NCBI GenBank assembly: GCA_902492505.1
Contig: CABULU010000038.1
Coordinates: forward strand, 1 to 17,801
Length of the DNA stretch: 17,801 nucleotides
Source of the DNA: an uncultured Eubacteriales bacterium
GTDB taxonomy: Bacteria > Bacillota > Clostridia > Oscillospirales > QAKW01
Reading direction: 5' to 3'
Made by a program: the position numbers and the translations under genes. Positions 6,837 through 13,368 of this stretch are shown here, piece after piece (the stretch's first letter is position 1; every line of letters starts with the position of its first letter). Below the pieces are notes generated by a model, which was not told where the DNA came from, did not search any database, and was given only the letters and a program-made list of their open reading frames with translations.

Positions 6837-6866
6837 AAAAGTACGTAAAGAAATTTACGTACTTTT
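6837..6866. terminator. Bidirectional intrinsic terminator between argS and the ECF-like gene
   Basis: A perfect 13-bp stem (6837-6849 with 6854-6866) around a GAAA loop. The arms begin with AAAA and end with TTTT, so the hairpin can end transcription of argS on the plus strand and of the convergent gene on the minus strand. The stem is rather AT-rich. Confidence 0.75.
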
Positions 6867-6878
6867 AGGTCGTATTTG

Positions 6879-7439
6879 TTACTTTTTGAAACTGAGTGAG
6901 CTTTTGGGGCGCGGTGTCAAAAAATACATTGCCGTAAACAGTGACAGGCATGGTATCATTTCCGCAAATGAAATTGCAATTGCCGGAAGCAGTGCCCCCA
7001 AAAGCCTGCCATGCGATTCAGCGACGGCATTAATCGCACCCCTGTATGATTCGTATCGTGCAGGCAACTGATTTGCAATAAAAATAACGAAGTATCCGAC
7101 GGACGCAGCAAGCGAGCTTAAGAATACTGTACATACATGGTACAACGGCTTTCCGAGCAGGAAAAAGTGCCTTGCGGTGTAGATGACCGCTGCGGCAAAA
7201 AGCATCGGCAGTGCAAGCCACAGGGCTCCGACTCCGTCAATCAGCACTGCAAGAAGCGTTATATGAATTATAAAGGAAACTGCACCGGGCAGCGGCCCGC
7301 AAACCGCCGTGATGTAAAAACTTCCCGTGAAATCAAGCCAAAGCGGGAATTTAAGATATTTTGAAAGTGAGAACAGGATGATATTTACCGCGCAGCCAAT
7401 AATAAACAGAGTAAGCTTCTTTGATGCCGAACGACGCAC
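6879..7439 (-). CDS. ECF-transporter S-component-like membrane protein
   Basis: A 186-residue protein with five to six predicted membrane helices (about 9-27, 39-66, 70-90, 98-124 and 145-175). The segment LDFTGSFYITAVCGPLPGAVSFIIHI resembles the second and third helices of ECF S-components, in which an Asp/Gly-rich turn precedes a GP-x-x-G motif. Such proteins bind a vitamin or metal and work with a shared EcfA/EcfT energising module, which is not in this window. The substrate cannot be told. The start is GTG at 7439, chosen because GGAGGTGA (7454-7447) is 7 nt upstream. It has its own strong promoter and is transcribed divergently from the metallophosphoesterase. It may instead be another small membrane family. 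Confidence 0.65.
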   Translation of the reverse strand: MRRSASKKLTLFIIGCAVNIILFSLSKYLKFPLWLDFTGSFYITAVCGPLPGAVSFIIHITLLAVLIDGVGALWLALPMLFAAAVIYTARHFFLLGKPLYHVCTVFLSSLAASVGYFVIFIANQLPARYESYRGAINAVAESHGRLLGALLPAIAISFAEMIPCLSLFTAMYFLTPRPKSSLSFKK

Positions 7440-7474
7440 CGGCTGTCACCTCCAAAATATACCTTTATAAAATA

Positions 7475-7503
7475 AGTATACAGTGTTTAACAAAATTTGT
7501 CAA
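7475..7503 (-). promoter_or_regulatory. Promoter of the ECF-like gene
   Basis: Consensus TTGACA (7503-7498), a 17-base spacer and TATACT (7480-7475) on the minus strand, upstream of the GGAGGTGA ribosome binding site. Confidence 0.8.
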
Positions 7504-7525
7504 CATTTGACGAAAATTTAATAAT
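7497..7525 (+). promoter_or_regulatory. Possible promoter of the metallophosphoesterase gene
   Basis: TTGTCA (7497-7502), a 17-base spacer and AATAAT (7520-7525) on the plus strand. The -35 box uses the same bases as the -35 of the divergent promoter. The expected transcript start would leave a very short leader before the AGAAAGGA ribosome binding site. Confidence 0.4.
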
Positions 7526-7543
7526 TTGCAGAAAGGAAACGTT

Positions 7544-8332
7544 ATGTCGGAATTCTTATTTACGATATTGGTGTTTTTAGCGTTTATTACGTTTTTACTG
7601 TTGCTATATAATAATGTTTCCGTTGTTAAGAAATATAAGCTAAAGACAGAAAAGCCCTGCGGTGGTTTGAAAATAGTGCTGATAAGCGATTTTCATAATA
7701 ATAAAAGGCTGCTTGGCAGTATAGTTAAGAAGATCCGTGCCTGTACGCCGGATATTATAATTATAGCCGGCGATCTTGTTGACCGCCGCCGTCCCGATTA
7801 TAAAACCGCAGCTCTGTTCTTGTCAGAGCTGCGCGGTATCTCGGATGTTTATTATGTGACCGGAAATCATGAGGCGGTTCTTGGCCGGGAGCATGTTATA
7901 GAGAAACTTAACTGTTCGGATATCGTTCTTGACGAACGCTACAAGATTTACGACAAATTTTCGGTTTTGGGTATTTCCGACCGTATCATTGACAAAACGC
8001 AGCAGCGCCGGGATCTTTTGGCGCTTTTCGAACGCCTTGATAATTTTAAAATTGCAGTTGTTCACCGTCCGACGGAATTTGACAGGGAGCAGACGATTTC
8101 CGGCTATGATATCGACCTTGTTTTGTGCGGGCATGTCCACGGAGGACTTATCAGGATTCCGTTTTTCGGTGCATTGCTGGCGCCGGATGAGGGATTTTTC
8201 CCCAAATATTCAAAGGGTTTGTATAAAGAAAACGGCAGTGTTATGATAGTCTCGGGCGGAGCCGGAAATACATTTTTGCCGCTGCGTCTTAATAATTTTC
8301 CTGAAATTGTCAGTATAAGTATAGAAAATTGA
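7544..8332 (+). CDS. Membrane-anchored metallophosphoesterase (YkuE-like)
   Basis: A 262-residue calcineurin-type phosphoesterase with an N-terminal membrane anchor (about residues 4-22). The five metal-site blocks are all present: ISDFHN (D49, H51), GDLVDRR (D77), TGNHE (N108, H109), VVHRP (H174) and CGHVHGG (H197, H199). The closest general type is the YkuE/LpxG group, whose members act on phosphorylated lipids or cell-surface substrates. The true substrate is unknown, and Gram-positive members do not make lipid A. The frame is open from a TTG at 7526, but AGAAAGGA would then lie inside the coding region. ATG 7544, directly after this site, is the better start. The gene stands alone between its own promoter region and the rplS promoter, with no clear terminator after it. 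Confidence 0.87.
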   Translation: MSEFLFTILVFLAFITFLLLLYNNVSVVKKYKLKTEKPCGGLKIVLISDFHNNKRLLGSIVKKIRACTPDIIIIAGDLVDRRRPDYKTAALFLSELRGISDVYYVTGNHEAVLGREHVIEKLNCSDIVLDERYKIYDKFSVLGISDRIIDKTQQRRDLLALFERLDNFKIAVVHRPTEFDREQTISGYDIDLVLCGHVHGGLIRIPFFGALLAPDEGFFPKYSKGLYKENGSVMIVSGGAGNTFLPLRLNNFPEIVSISIEN

Positions 8333-8340
8333 AAAAACTG

Positions 8341-8369
8341 TTGCAAAATACAAACAGATATGCTATTAT
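8341..8369 (+). promoter_or_regulatory. rplS promoter
   Basis: TTGCAA (8341-8346), a 17-base spacer and TATTAT (8364-8369). The -10 box is preceded by TGC, giving a TGn-extended element. Transcription should start near 8376, giving a leader of about 90 bases before rplS. Confidence 0.7.
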
Positions 8370-8375
8370 ATCTTG

Positions 8376-8455
8376 GATTGACGGATATTTTCCGACAGGC
8401 AGTCCGCTGCATTTGCTCGCATGAATGCCTGTGAACCCCTAAAAAATTTAAGGAG
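8376..8455 (+). promoter_or_regulatory. Structured rplS leader, candidate L19 autoregulatory element
   Basis: The leader can fold into two stems before the ribosome binding site: CGGA/TCCG (8382-8385 with 8391-8394, loop TATTT) and ACAGGCA/TGCCTGT (8395-8401 with 8426-8432), stacked directly on each other. Firmicutes are known to carry an L19 leader upstream of rplS. I cannot confirm a match to that family model by eye, but the place and length fit. Confidence 0.5.
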
Positions 8456-8466
8456 GAGACGTTACA

Positions 8467-8808
8467 ATGGATTATTTGAAAGCTGTAACTGACGAGCAAA
8501 TTAAAGCCGACAGATTTGAACTTAATATCGGCGATACCGTTCGTGTAAGCGTAAAAGTTAAAGAGGGCAACCGCGAAAGAATTCAGGTGTTTGAGGGTAC
8601 AATTATCGCTAAGCACGGCGGTGGTATTTCAGAGACGTTTAAGGTCAGGCGCGTAGCTTACGGCGTCGGTGTAGAGAGAACTTTTCTCGTAAACTCGCCT
8701 AAGGTAGAGAAAGTTGAGATAGTCCGCCGTGGTAAAGTAAGACGTGCCAAGCTCTACTACGTTCGCGACAGAGTCGGTAAGGCGGCTAAAGTTAAGCAGA
8801 AGATATAA
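8467..8808 (+). CDS. rplS: Large ribosomal subunit protein bL19
   Basis: A 113-residue protein of the 50S subunit at the interface with the 30S. Clear signatures are FELNIGDTVRVSVKVKEGNRERIQVFEGTIIAKHGGG, then FKVRRVAYGVGVERTFLVNSPKVEKVEIVRRGKVRRAKLYY, and the basic tail. Length is typical (about 115). The ATG follows AAGGAGGAG at good distance. In many Firmicutes rplS follows rpsP-rimM-trmD; here it stands alone, with its own promoter, structured leader and terminator. Confidence 0.97.
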   Translation: MDYLKAVTDEQIKADRFELNIGDTVRVSVKVKEGNRERIQVFEGTIIAKHGGGISETFKVRRVAYGVGVERTFLVNSPKVEKVEIVRRGKVRRAKLYYVRDRVGKAAKVKQKI

Positions 8809-8830
8809 GACTGCAAAGCTATTAAATTTA

Positions 8831-8881
8831 CAGAATTCTAAAAACCCTTTCGTTTCAGGCGGAGGGGTTTATTCTGTTTTT
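8831..8881 (+). terminator. rplS terminator
   Basis: An outer stem CAGAAT/ATTCTG (8831-8836 with 8871-8876) encloses AAACCC/GGGTTT (8842-8847 with 8865-8870) and is followed at once by TTTTT (8877-8881). Confidence 0.7.
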
Positions 8882-8908
8882 GTATATTCTATATTTTTGT
8901 ATTTGGTA

Positions 8909-8937
8909 TTTACAACACTTTCTATTTCTGATATACT
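8909..8937 (+). promoter_or_regulatory. Promoter of the alpha-galactosidase gene
   Basis: TTTACA (8909-8914), a 17-base spacer and TATACT (8932-8937), 33 bases before the ATG. I found no clear CcpA (cre) site around it. Confidence 0.65.
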
Positions 8938-8970
8938 GGCGGTAACTATCGAGAATGAGAGGGAAATATA

Positions 8971-11136
8971 ATGCCTGTACATTATGACGACAAGTTTGCA
9001 AGATTTACTTTAGAGACCGCAAACACCTGTTATGTCATGCAGATTTTATTTGACAAATATCCGGTGCATTTGTATTACGGTAAAAAAGACTGTCATGGCG
9101 GTATTTCGTATCAAAATCCGTATAAGTCTTTTTCTCCGTATTTTGATGAGCATGGGCTGAGCTACAGTCCGGATATCGGAATGGCGGAGTATTCCTACTT
9201 CGGAAGCGGGGATTTTCGCATTACGCCGCTGCGTATAAAGAATAAAAACGGTGACAGCGTCACGCATTTTACATACGACGGTTACCGTATTTTTGACGGA
9301 CGAATGAATTTACCGCGCCTTCCGTATTCCGAAGCGGACAGTGATACTCAGACGCTGGAGCTTTCGCTTTTAGACAGCGTCAGCGGCTGTTCGTTGAAGC
9401 TTTTTTATACTGTGTTTCCCAATGAGGATGTTATTTCACGCTATGCACTTGTGGAAAATGAAAGTGGTGCGCCGGTTACTGTTGAAAAAATAATGAGTCT
9501 TATGCTTGACTTGCCGACCTCCGATTTTGATATGATAAGTCTGTACGGCGCGCATAATGCCGAGCGCAGCTTTCAGCGCGTGCCGCTGTTTCACGGCGTG
9601 CAGAGCGTTATGAGTCGCCGCGGCGCGTCCAGCCATCAGTACAATCCGTTTACTGCTTTGTGTGCTAAAAATGCGACTGAACGGGACGGCGACGTATATG
9701 GGTTTAATTTTGTATACAGCGGGAACTTTTTAAGTGAAACCGAGGTGGATCAGACCGGCTTTACCCGTGTGTCTTTAGGACTGGGTAGTGAGAATTTCAA
9801 CTGGCTGCTGGAGGACGGCGACAGCTTTATAACCCCTGAGGCGGTCATGACTTATTCGAAAAATGGTCTCGGCGGCATGTCGAGAAATTTCCACCGTTTT
9901 GTCCGCGCTCACATTCTTCCGCCTGAGCCGTTTGAAAAACGCCCGGTTGTTTTAAATACTTGGGAGGCATGTTATTTCGATATCGACGAGAAAGAAATGC
10001 TGCGCTTTGCTAAGTCCGCAGCTGATACCGGCATCGATATGCTGGTCATGGACGATGGTTGGTTCGGCGCAAGAAATAACGATAAGGCAGGACTGGGAGA
10101 CTGGTATGTTAACAAGAATAAATTTAGAGACGGTCTGAAATCGTTTGTCGACCGTGTAAAGGCGTACGGAATAAAGTTCGGCATTTGGATAGAACCTGAG
10201 ATGGTAAACCCCGACAGTGATCTTTACCGCGCCCATCCCGAGTGGTGTATAAGATGCACAGACCGTAACAGCACTCTTTCGCGTAACCAGCTTGTTTTAG
10301 ATATGTCCAATAGGGACGTTGTGGAATATCTTAAAAAGTCCTTTTCAGATTCATTTGACGGCATTTCTATTGATTACTTCAAGTGGGATATGAACAGACA
10401 TATGTCGGAGGTGGGCTCGCCTGCACTTCCGCCTGAAAGACAGGGCGAAACTGCATACCGCTATATGCTCGGCGTCTATGATCTTTATCGTTGGTTTACT
10501 AAGCATTTTCCGGGCGCCATGATTGAAAACTGCTCGGGCGGAGGCGGACGCTATGACCTGGGCATGATGAAATACTCTACGCAGATTTGGACGAGTGATA
10601 ATACTTGGCCAAAAAAACGTATGAAGATACAATATTCATCAACGCTTGCATACCCGACTTGCACAATGAGCTGCCATGTTTCAAATCCGAAAAATATCTG
10701 TAAAAATCCCGACGAGCTTAAATATCGTTGGCATGTTGCACTCAACGGTCCGCTCGGTTACGAAATGCATCTGCCAAATGCCGACGACCTTATAAAGGCT
10801 ACTGTCAAGGCTCAGGTCGAAGCTTACCGCAGTTACGAGCATTTGATACTTAGAGGCGATTTTTACCGTATCTTCAGTCCGTTTGACAGCAATTACTATG
10901 CTTATTACTTTACAGATGCACAGCATACGGAGTTTTTGCTCAGCTTCGAGCAGAGTTACGGTGAAAGCGCTGCCAGGGTATATCTTAAAATCCCGGAAGC
11001 TGATGAGAACGCTCGGTATTTTGATACGGTCAGCGGCGATATTTTTGATGGAAGAACGCTTGTGAACGGTATTGAGGTTAAGACGCGGGAGACCGATCCT
11101 TATTCAGTAATGTGGCATTTTGTGAAAACTAAATAA
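8971..11136 (+). CDS. GH36 alpha-galactosidase
   Basis: A 721-residue glycoside hydrolase of family 36 that removes terminal alpha-galactose from raffinose-type sugars, melibiose or galactomannan fragments. The N-terminal beta-sandwich domain begins FTLETANTCYVMQILFD and includes HLYYGKK. The catalytic barrel carries WEACYFDIDEKE and MDDGWFGARN. The nucleophile is D473 in FKWDMNRH, followed by NCSGGGGRYD, with the acid/base D543 in WTSDNT. A short beta domain ends the protein. There is no signal peptide, so it acts inside the cell on imported sugars. Full length for the family. After SDNT the usual Asp is Trp (W546), a small deviation. No sugar transporter or regulator lies beside it; it is a single-gene unit with its own promoter, ribosome binding site (AGAGGGAAA) and terminator. 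Confidence 0.95.
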   Translation: MPVHYDDKFARFTLETANTCYVMQILFDKYPVHLYYGKKDCHGGISYQNPYKSFSPYFDEHGLSYSPDIGMAEYSYFGSGDFRITPLRIKNKNGDSVTHFTYDGYRIFDGRMNLPRLPYSEADSDTQTLELSLLDSVSGCSLKLFYTVFPNEDVISRYALVENESGAPVTVEKIMSLMLDLPTSDFDMISLYGAHNAERSFQRVPLFHGVQSVMSRRGASSHQYNPFTALCAKNATERDGDVYGFNFVYSGNFLSETEVDQTGFTRVSLGLGSENFNWLLEDGDSFITPEAVMTYSKNGLGGMSRNFHRFVRAHILPPEPFEKRPVVLNTWEACYFDIDEKEMLRFAKSAADTGIDMLVMDDGWFGARNNDKAGLGDWYVNKNKFRDGLKSFVDRVKAYGIKFGIWIEPEMVNPDSDLYRAHPEWCIRCTDRNSTLSRNQLVLDMSNRDVVEYLKKSFSDSFDGISIDYFKWDMNRHMSEVGSPALPPERQGETAYRYMLGVYDLYRWFTKHFPGAMIENCSGGGGRYDLGMMKYSTQIWTSDNTWPKKRMKIQYSSTLAYPTCTMSCHVSNPKNICKNPDELKYRWHVALNGPLGYEMHLPNADDLIKATVKAQVEAYRSYEHLILRGDFYRIFSPFDSNYYAYYFTDAQHTEFLLSFEQSYGESAARVYLKIPEADENARYFDTVSGDIFDGRTLVNGIEVKTRETDPYSVMWHFVKTK

Positions 11137-11143
11137 GTAAATA

Positions 11144-11177
11144 AAAAATGACGGAGAATTTTGTCTCCGTCATTTTT
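11144..11177. terminator. Strong bidirectional terminator after the alpha-galactosidase gene
   Basis: A perfect 14-bp stem (11144-11157 with 11164-11177) around an ATTTTG loop. TGACGGAGA forms the core, with AAAAA before and TTTTT at the end, so it works for the plus-strand gene and could back up the convergent fba. Confidence 0.9.
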
Positions 11178-11203
11178 AACAAAAATCATCTTTTTACATA
11201 AAA

Positions 11204-11225
11204 ATGCAGCTTTGCAGCTCTGCAT
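11204..11225 (-). terminator. Possible fba terminator
   Basis: ATGCAG/CTGCAT arms (11204-11209 with 11220-11225) form a 6-bp stem, followed on the minus strand by TTTTT (overlapping the outer A of the arm and 11203-11200). The stem is short, so this is less secure than the terminator at 11144-11177, which fba transcripts would reach next. Confidence 0.4.
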
Positions 11226-11286
11226 GTAAGAGAAAACCTGAAGGCTTTGCGCAGGAAAACATTGCGCCTGCTTTTTTATGATTTAA

Positions 11287-12150
11287 TTATGCGCGGTTTA
11301 TAGAACCGAACAATTCCATTTTTTCTTTTACGGTAGCTTTTATAGCCTCAAAGCCGGGAGCCAACAGCTTTCTGGGGTCAAAGCCCTTGCCCTCGAGGTC
11401 TTTACCTGCTTCTATATATTTTCTTGTTGCCTCTGCAAAAGCGAGTTGACATTCGGTGTTTACGTTGATTTTTGCAACACCCATAGAAATCGCTTTTTTA
11501 ATCATATCGGCAGGAATGCCCGTGCCTCCGTGAAGAACAAGCGGCATGCCGTTTGTCTTTTCGGAAATAAGCTTTAATGCGTCAAAGTCAAGTCCTGCCC
11601 AATTTGCAGGGTATTTTCCGTGGATATTTCCGATTCCGGCAGCCAGCATCGTTACGCCGAGATCTGCAATAAGCTTGCACTCGTCAGCGTCTGCAACCTC
11701 GCCCTTGCCTACAACGCCGTCTTCTTCACCGCCGATAGCACCGACCTCCGCTTCAACCGAAAGACCTTTTTCAGCCGCAAGCGCTATGATTTCTTTTGTT
11801 TTTTCTATATTTTCTTCTATGCCGTAATGAGAACCGTCAAACATAACTGACGAGAATCCGTCTCTTATAACAGCCTTTGCACCTTCATATGAACCATGGT
11901 CAAGATGGAGTGCCACGGGCACGGTAATGCCGAGCGTGTCAATCATCCCATTTACCATTCCGACAACAGTGTTGTATCCGCACATGTATTTACCTGCGCC
12001 TTCGGAAACGCCGAGTATAACGGGTGAATTGTTTTCCTGAGCAGTAAGCAGGATCGCTTTTGTCCATTCAAGGTTATTGATGTTAAACTGACCTACGGCG
12101 TAATGACCTTCGTAGGCCTTTTTCATCATATCTTTTGCAGAAACTAACAT
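11287..12150 (-). CDS. fba: Class II fructose-1,6-bisphosphate aldolase
   Basis: A 287-residue zinc-dependent aldolase that splits fructose-1,6-bisphosphate to dihydroxyacetone phosphate and glyceraldehyde-3-phosphate in glycolysis, and runs in reverse for gluconeogenesis. Active-site blocks are ALHLDHGS (catalytic D84, zinc ligand H85), VMFDGSHYG, VEAEVGAIGG (E134), GNIHGKYP (zinc ligand H178), VLHGGTGIP (zinc ligand H207) and KINVNTE. The start has a good GGAGG at 12165-12161. Class II aldolases of this size can also be tagatose-bisphosphate aldolases. The neighbouring alpha-galactosidase makes that thinkable, but no other tagatose or galactose gene is present and FbaA of Firmicutes is the closer type. 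The gene has its own consensus promoter. Confidence 0.93.
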   Translation of the reverse strand: MLVSAKDMMKKAYEGHYAVGQFNINNLEWTKAILLTAQENNSPVILGVSEGAGKYMCGYNTVVGMVNGMIDTLGITVPVALHLDHGSYEGAKAVIRDGFSSVMFDGSHYGIEENIEKTKEIIALAAEKGLSVEAEVGAIGGEEDGVVGKGEVADADECKLIADLGVTMLAAGIGNIHGKYPANWAGLDFDALKLISEKTNGMPLVLHGGTGIPADMIKKAISMGVAKINVNTECQLAFAEATRKYIEAGKDLEGKGFDPRKLLAPGFEAIKATVKEKMELFGSINRA

Positions 12151-12182
12151 GATAAACTTCCTCCGTTTAATTTTTCCATAAT

Positions 12183-12212
12183 ATTATAACCTTGCGTGCC
12201 TGAAAAAGTCAA
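12183..12212 (-). promoter_or_regulatory. fba promoter
   Basis: TTGACT (12212-12207), an 18-base spacer and perfect TATAAT (12188-12183) on the minus strand, 33 bases before the ATG. Confidence 0.75.
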
Positions 12213-12288
12213 TATTTATTTATAAACCTTGCTTCGTTCGTAATTGTTATGACAGCTTCCGCAAAAAAATTAAAACTTATTGTACATC

Positions 12289-12317
12289 TTGACAATAAAA
12301 GCTATTTTGTATACAAT
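12289..12317 (+). promoter_or_regulatory. degV-family gene promoter
   Basis: Perfect TTGACA (12289-12294), a 17-base spacer and TACAAT (12312-12317). Predicted transcript start is near 12324. Confidence 0.75.
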
Positions 12318-12319
12318 TA

Positions 12320-12350
12320 TATAGCAGGCTGAAATCCTGCTATAATTTTT
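12320..12350 (+). promoter_or_regulatory. Terminator-like hairpin at the 5' end of the degV-family mRNA
   Basis: TATAGCAGG and CCTGCTATA (12320-12328 with 12336-12344) form a perfect 9-bp stem with a 7-base loop, followed after one A by TTTTT (12346-12350). It lies between the promoter and the ribosome binding site (ACGGAG). It may stabilise the 5' end or attenuate transcription, or be a DNA operator at the start site. Confidence 0.5.
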
Positions 12351-12365
12351 GAACGGAGAAAGACA

Positions 12366-13214
12366 ATGTCAGTTGTAAAGATAACTGTAGACAGCACATG
12401 TGATCTGTCGCCTGAACTTATTCATAAACATGATATTACCGTAAACCCGCTGTATACTATATTAGGCGATAAATCATATGCAGACGGTGTTGATATAAAG
12501 CCGGATGGAATATATAAATTTGTTGCTGAAAACAATATTCTGCCTAAAACTTCGGCAGCGTCGGTTGAGGATTATCTCAGTCTTTTTAAAACGTATGTTG
12601 AAAAGGGCATGGAAGTTATACATTTTAATATATCAAGCGATATGTCCTCCAGTCATCAAAATGCACTTATTGCCGCAAAAGAGGTGGGCAACGTATACGT
12701 TATAGATACGCTCAATCTGTCTACCGGTTCGGGACTTTTGGTGCTGGATGCCGCAGATTACAGGGCGCAGGGGATGGGCGCCGCGGAAATTGCGGAGCGT
12801 GTGCGAACACACGTGCCGCTTGTACGTGCCAGTTTTGTAATCGATAATCTTGAATATCTGCGCATGGGCGGGCGCTGCTCCGCTGTTGCTATGCTGGGAG
12901 CCAATCTTCTTAAGATAAAACCACGCATTGAGGTTACGGATGGTAAAATGGGCATGGGCGGAAAATATCGGGGCGCATATGACAAGGTTTTGCTTAAATA
13001 TACCGAGGATATGCTTTCGTGTCCCGATGTTAATACCAGGCGAGTATTTATAACTCACACAAAGTGTGATAAAGAGCTTGTAAATCAGGTTCGCGAAAAG
13101 GTCTGCAGTCTTATTCCCTTTGAAGAGGTGTATGAGACAACCGCCGGATGCGTTATCACAAGTCATTGCGGTCCTAATACTCTCGGAGTGCTTTTTGAAA
13201 CCAAAAAACAGTAG
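12366..13214 (+). CDS. DegV-family fatty-acid-binding protein
   Basis: A 282-residue two-domain protein of the DegV family. In Firmicutes these bind free fatty acids and some (FakB) present them to the kinase FakA for phospholipid synthesis. The N-terminal domain begins ITVDSTCDLSPELI, with PLYTILGDKSYADGVDI. The lipid-site segment is PKTSAASVEDY, followed by ISSDMSSSHQNA and VIDTLNLSTGSG. The second domain carries the signature FVIDNLEYLRMGGRCSAVAMLGANLLKIKPRI and ends VITSHCGPNTLGVLF. The Thr-Ser of KTSAAS and the later His of SHCGPNT match positions that hold the fatty-acid carboxylate in FakB. FakA is not in this window, so lipid delivery to FakA is inferred. The start ATG follows ACGGAGAAA. 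No clear terminator is visible downstream. Confidence 0.9.
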   Translation: MSVVKITVDSTCDLSPELIHKHDITVNPLYTILGDKSYADGVDIKPDGIYKFVAENNILPKTSAASVEDYLSLFKTYVEKGMEVIHFNISSDMSSSHQNALIAAKEVGNVYVIDTLNLSTGSGLLVLDAADYRAQGMGAAEIAERVRTHVPLVRASFVIDNLEYLRMGGRCSAVAMLGANLLKIKPRIEVTDGKMGMGGKYRGAYDKVLLKYTEDMLSCPDVNTRRVFITHTKCDKELVNQVREKVCSLIPFEEVYETTAGCVITSHCGPNTLGVLFETKKQ

Positions 13215-13302
13215 TGATTGTGCACAAAAATTATATCTTGAAAATGTTTAATGTAAACAAAAAATCTAAATAAATAAAGAATTTTAAGAAAAAATTAAAA
13301 TT

Positions 13303-13330
13303 TACTATTGAACTTTTGCTTTCAATAGTA
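13303..13330. repeat. Perfect 10-bp inverted repeat overlapping a promoter -35 box
   Basis: TACTATTGAA and TTCAATAGTA (13303-13312 with 13321-13330) are exact reverse complements around an 8-base centre. The repeat covers the -35 box and spacer of the promoter at 13308-13336, a usual place for a repressor operator. Confidence 0.6.
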
Positions 13331-13336
13331 TAGTAT
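13308..13336 (+). promoter_or_regulatory. Promoter of the DUF3810-like gene
   Basis: TTGAAC (13308-13313), a 17-base spacer and TAGTAT (13331-13336). The following AT-rich stretch offers alternative -10 boxes such as TATTAT at 13336-13341. Confidence 0.55.
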
Positions 13337-13368
13337 ATTATATATACAGCGTTCAAGGAGGACTTTTC

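Noticed and set aside
8744..8970. Short plus-strand open frame between rplS and the alpha-galactosidase gene
   Set aside because: It overlaps the end of rplS and runs through the rplS terminator and the next promoter.
13218..13259. Small palindromes TTGTGCACAA and TGTTTA-ATG-TAAACA after the DegV-family gene
   Set aside because: Too short to separate from chance in an AT-rich gap and not positioned as a terminator.
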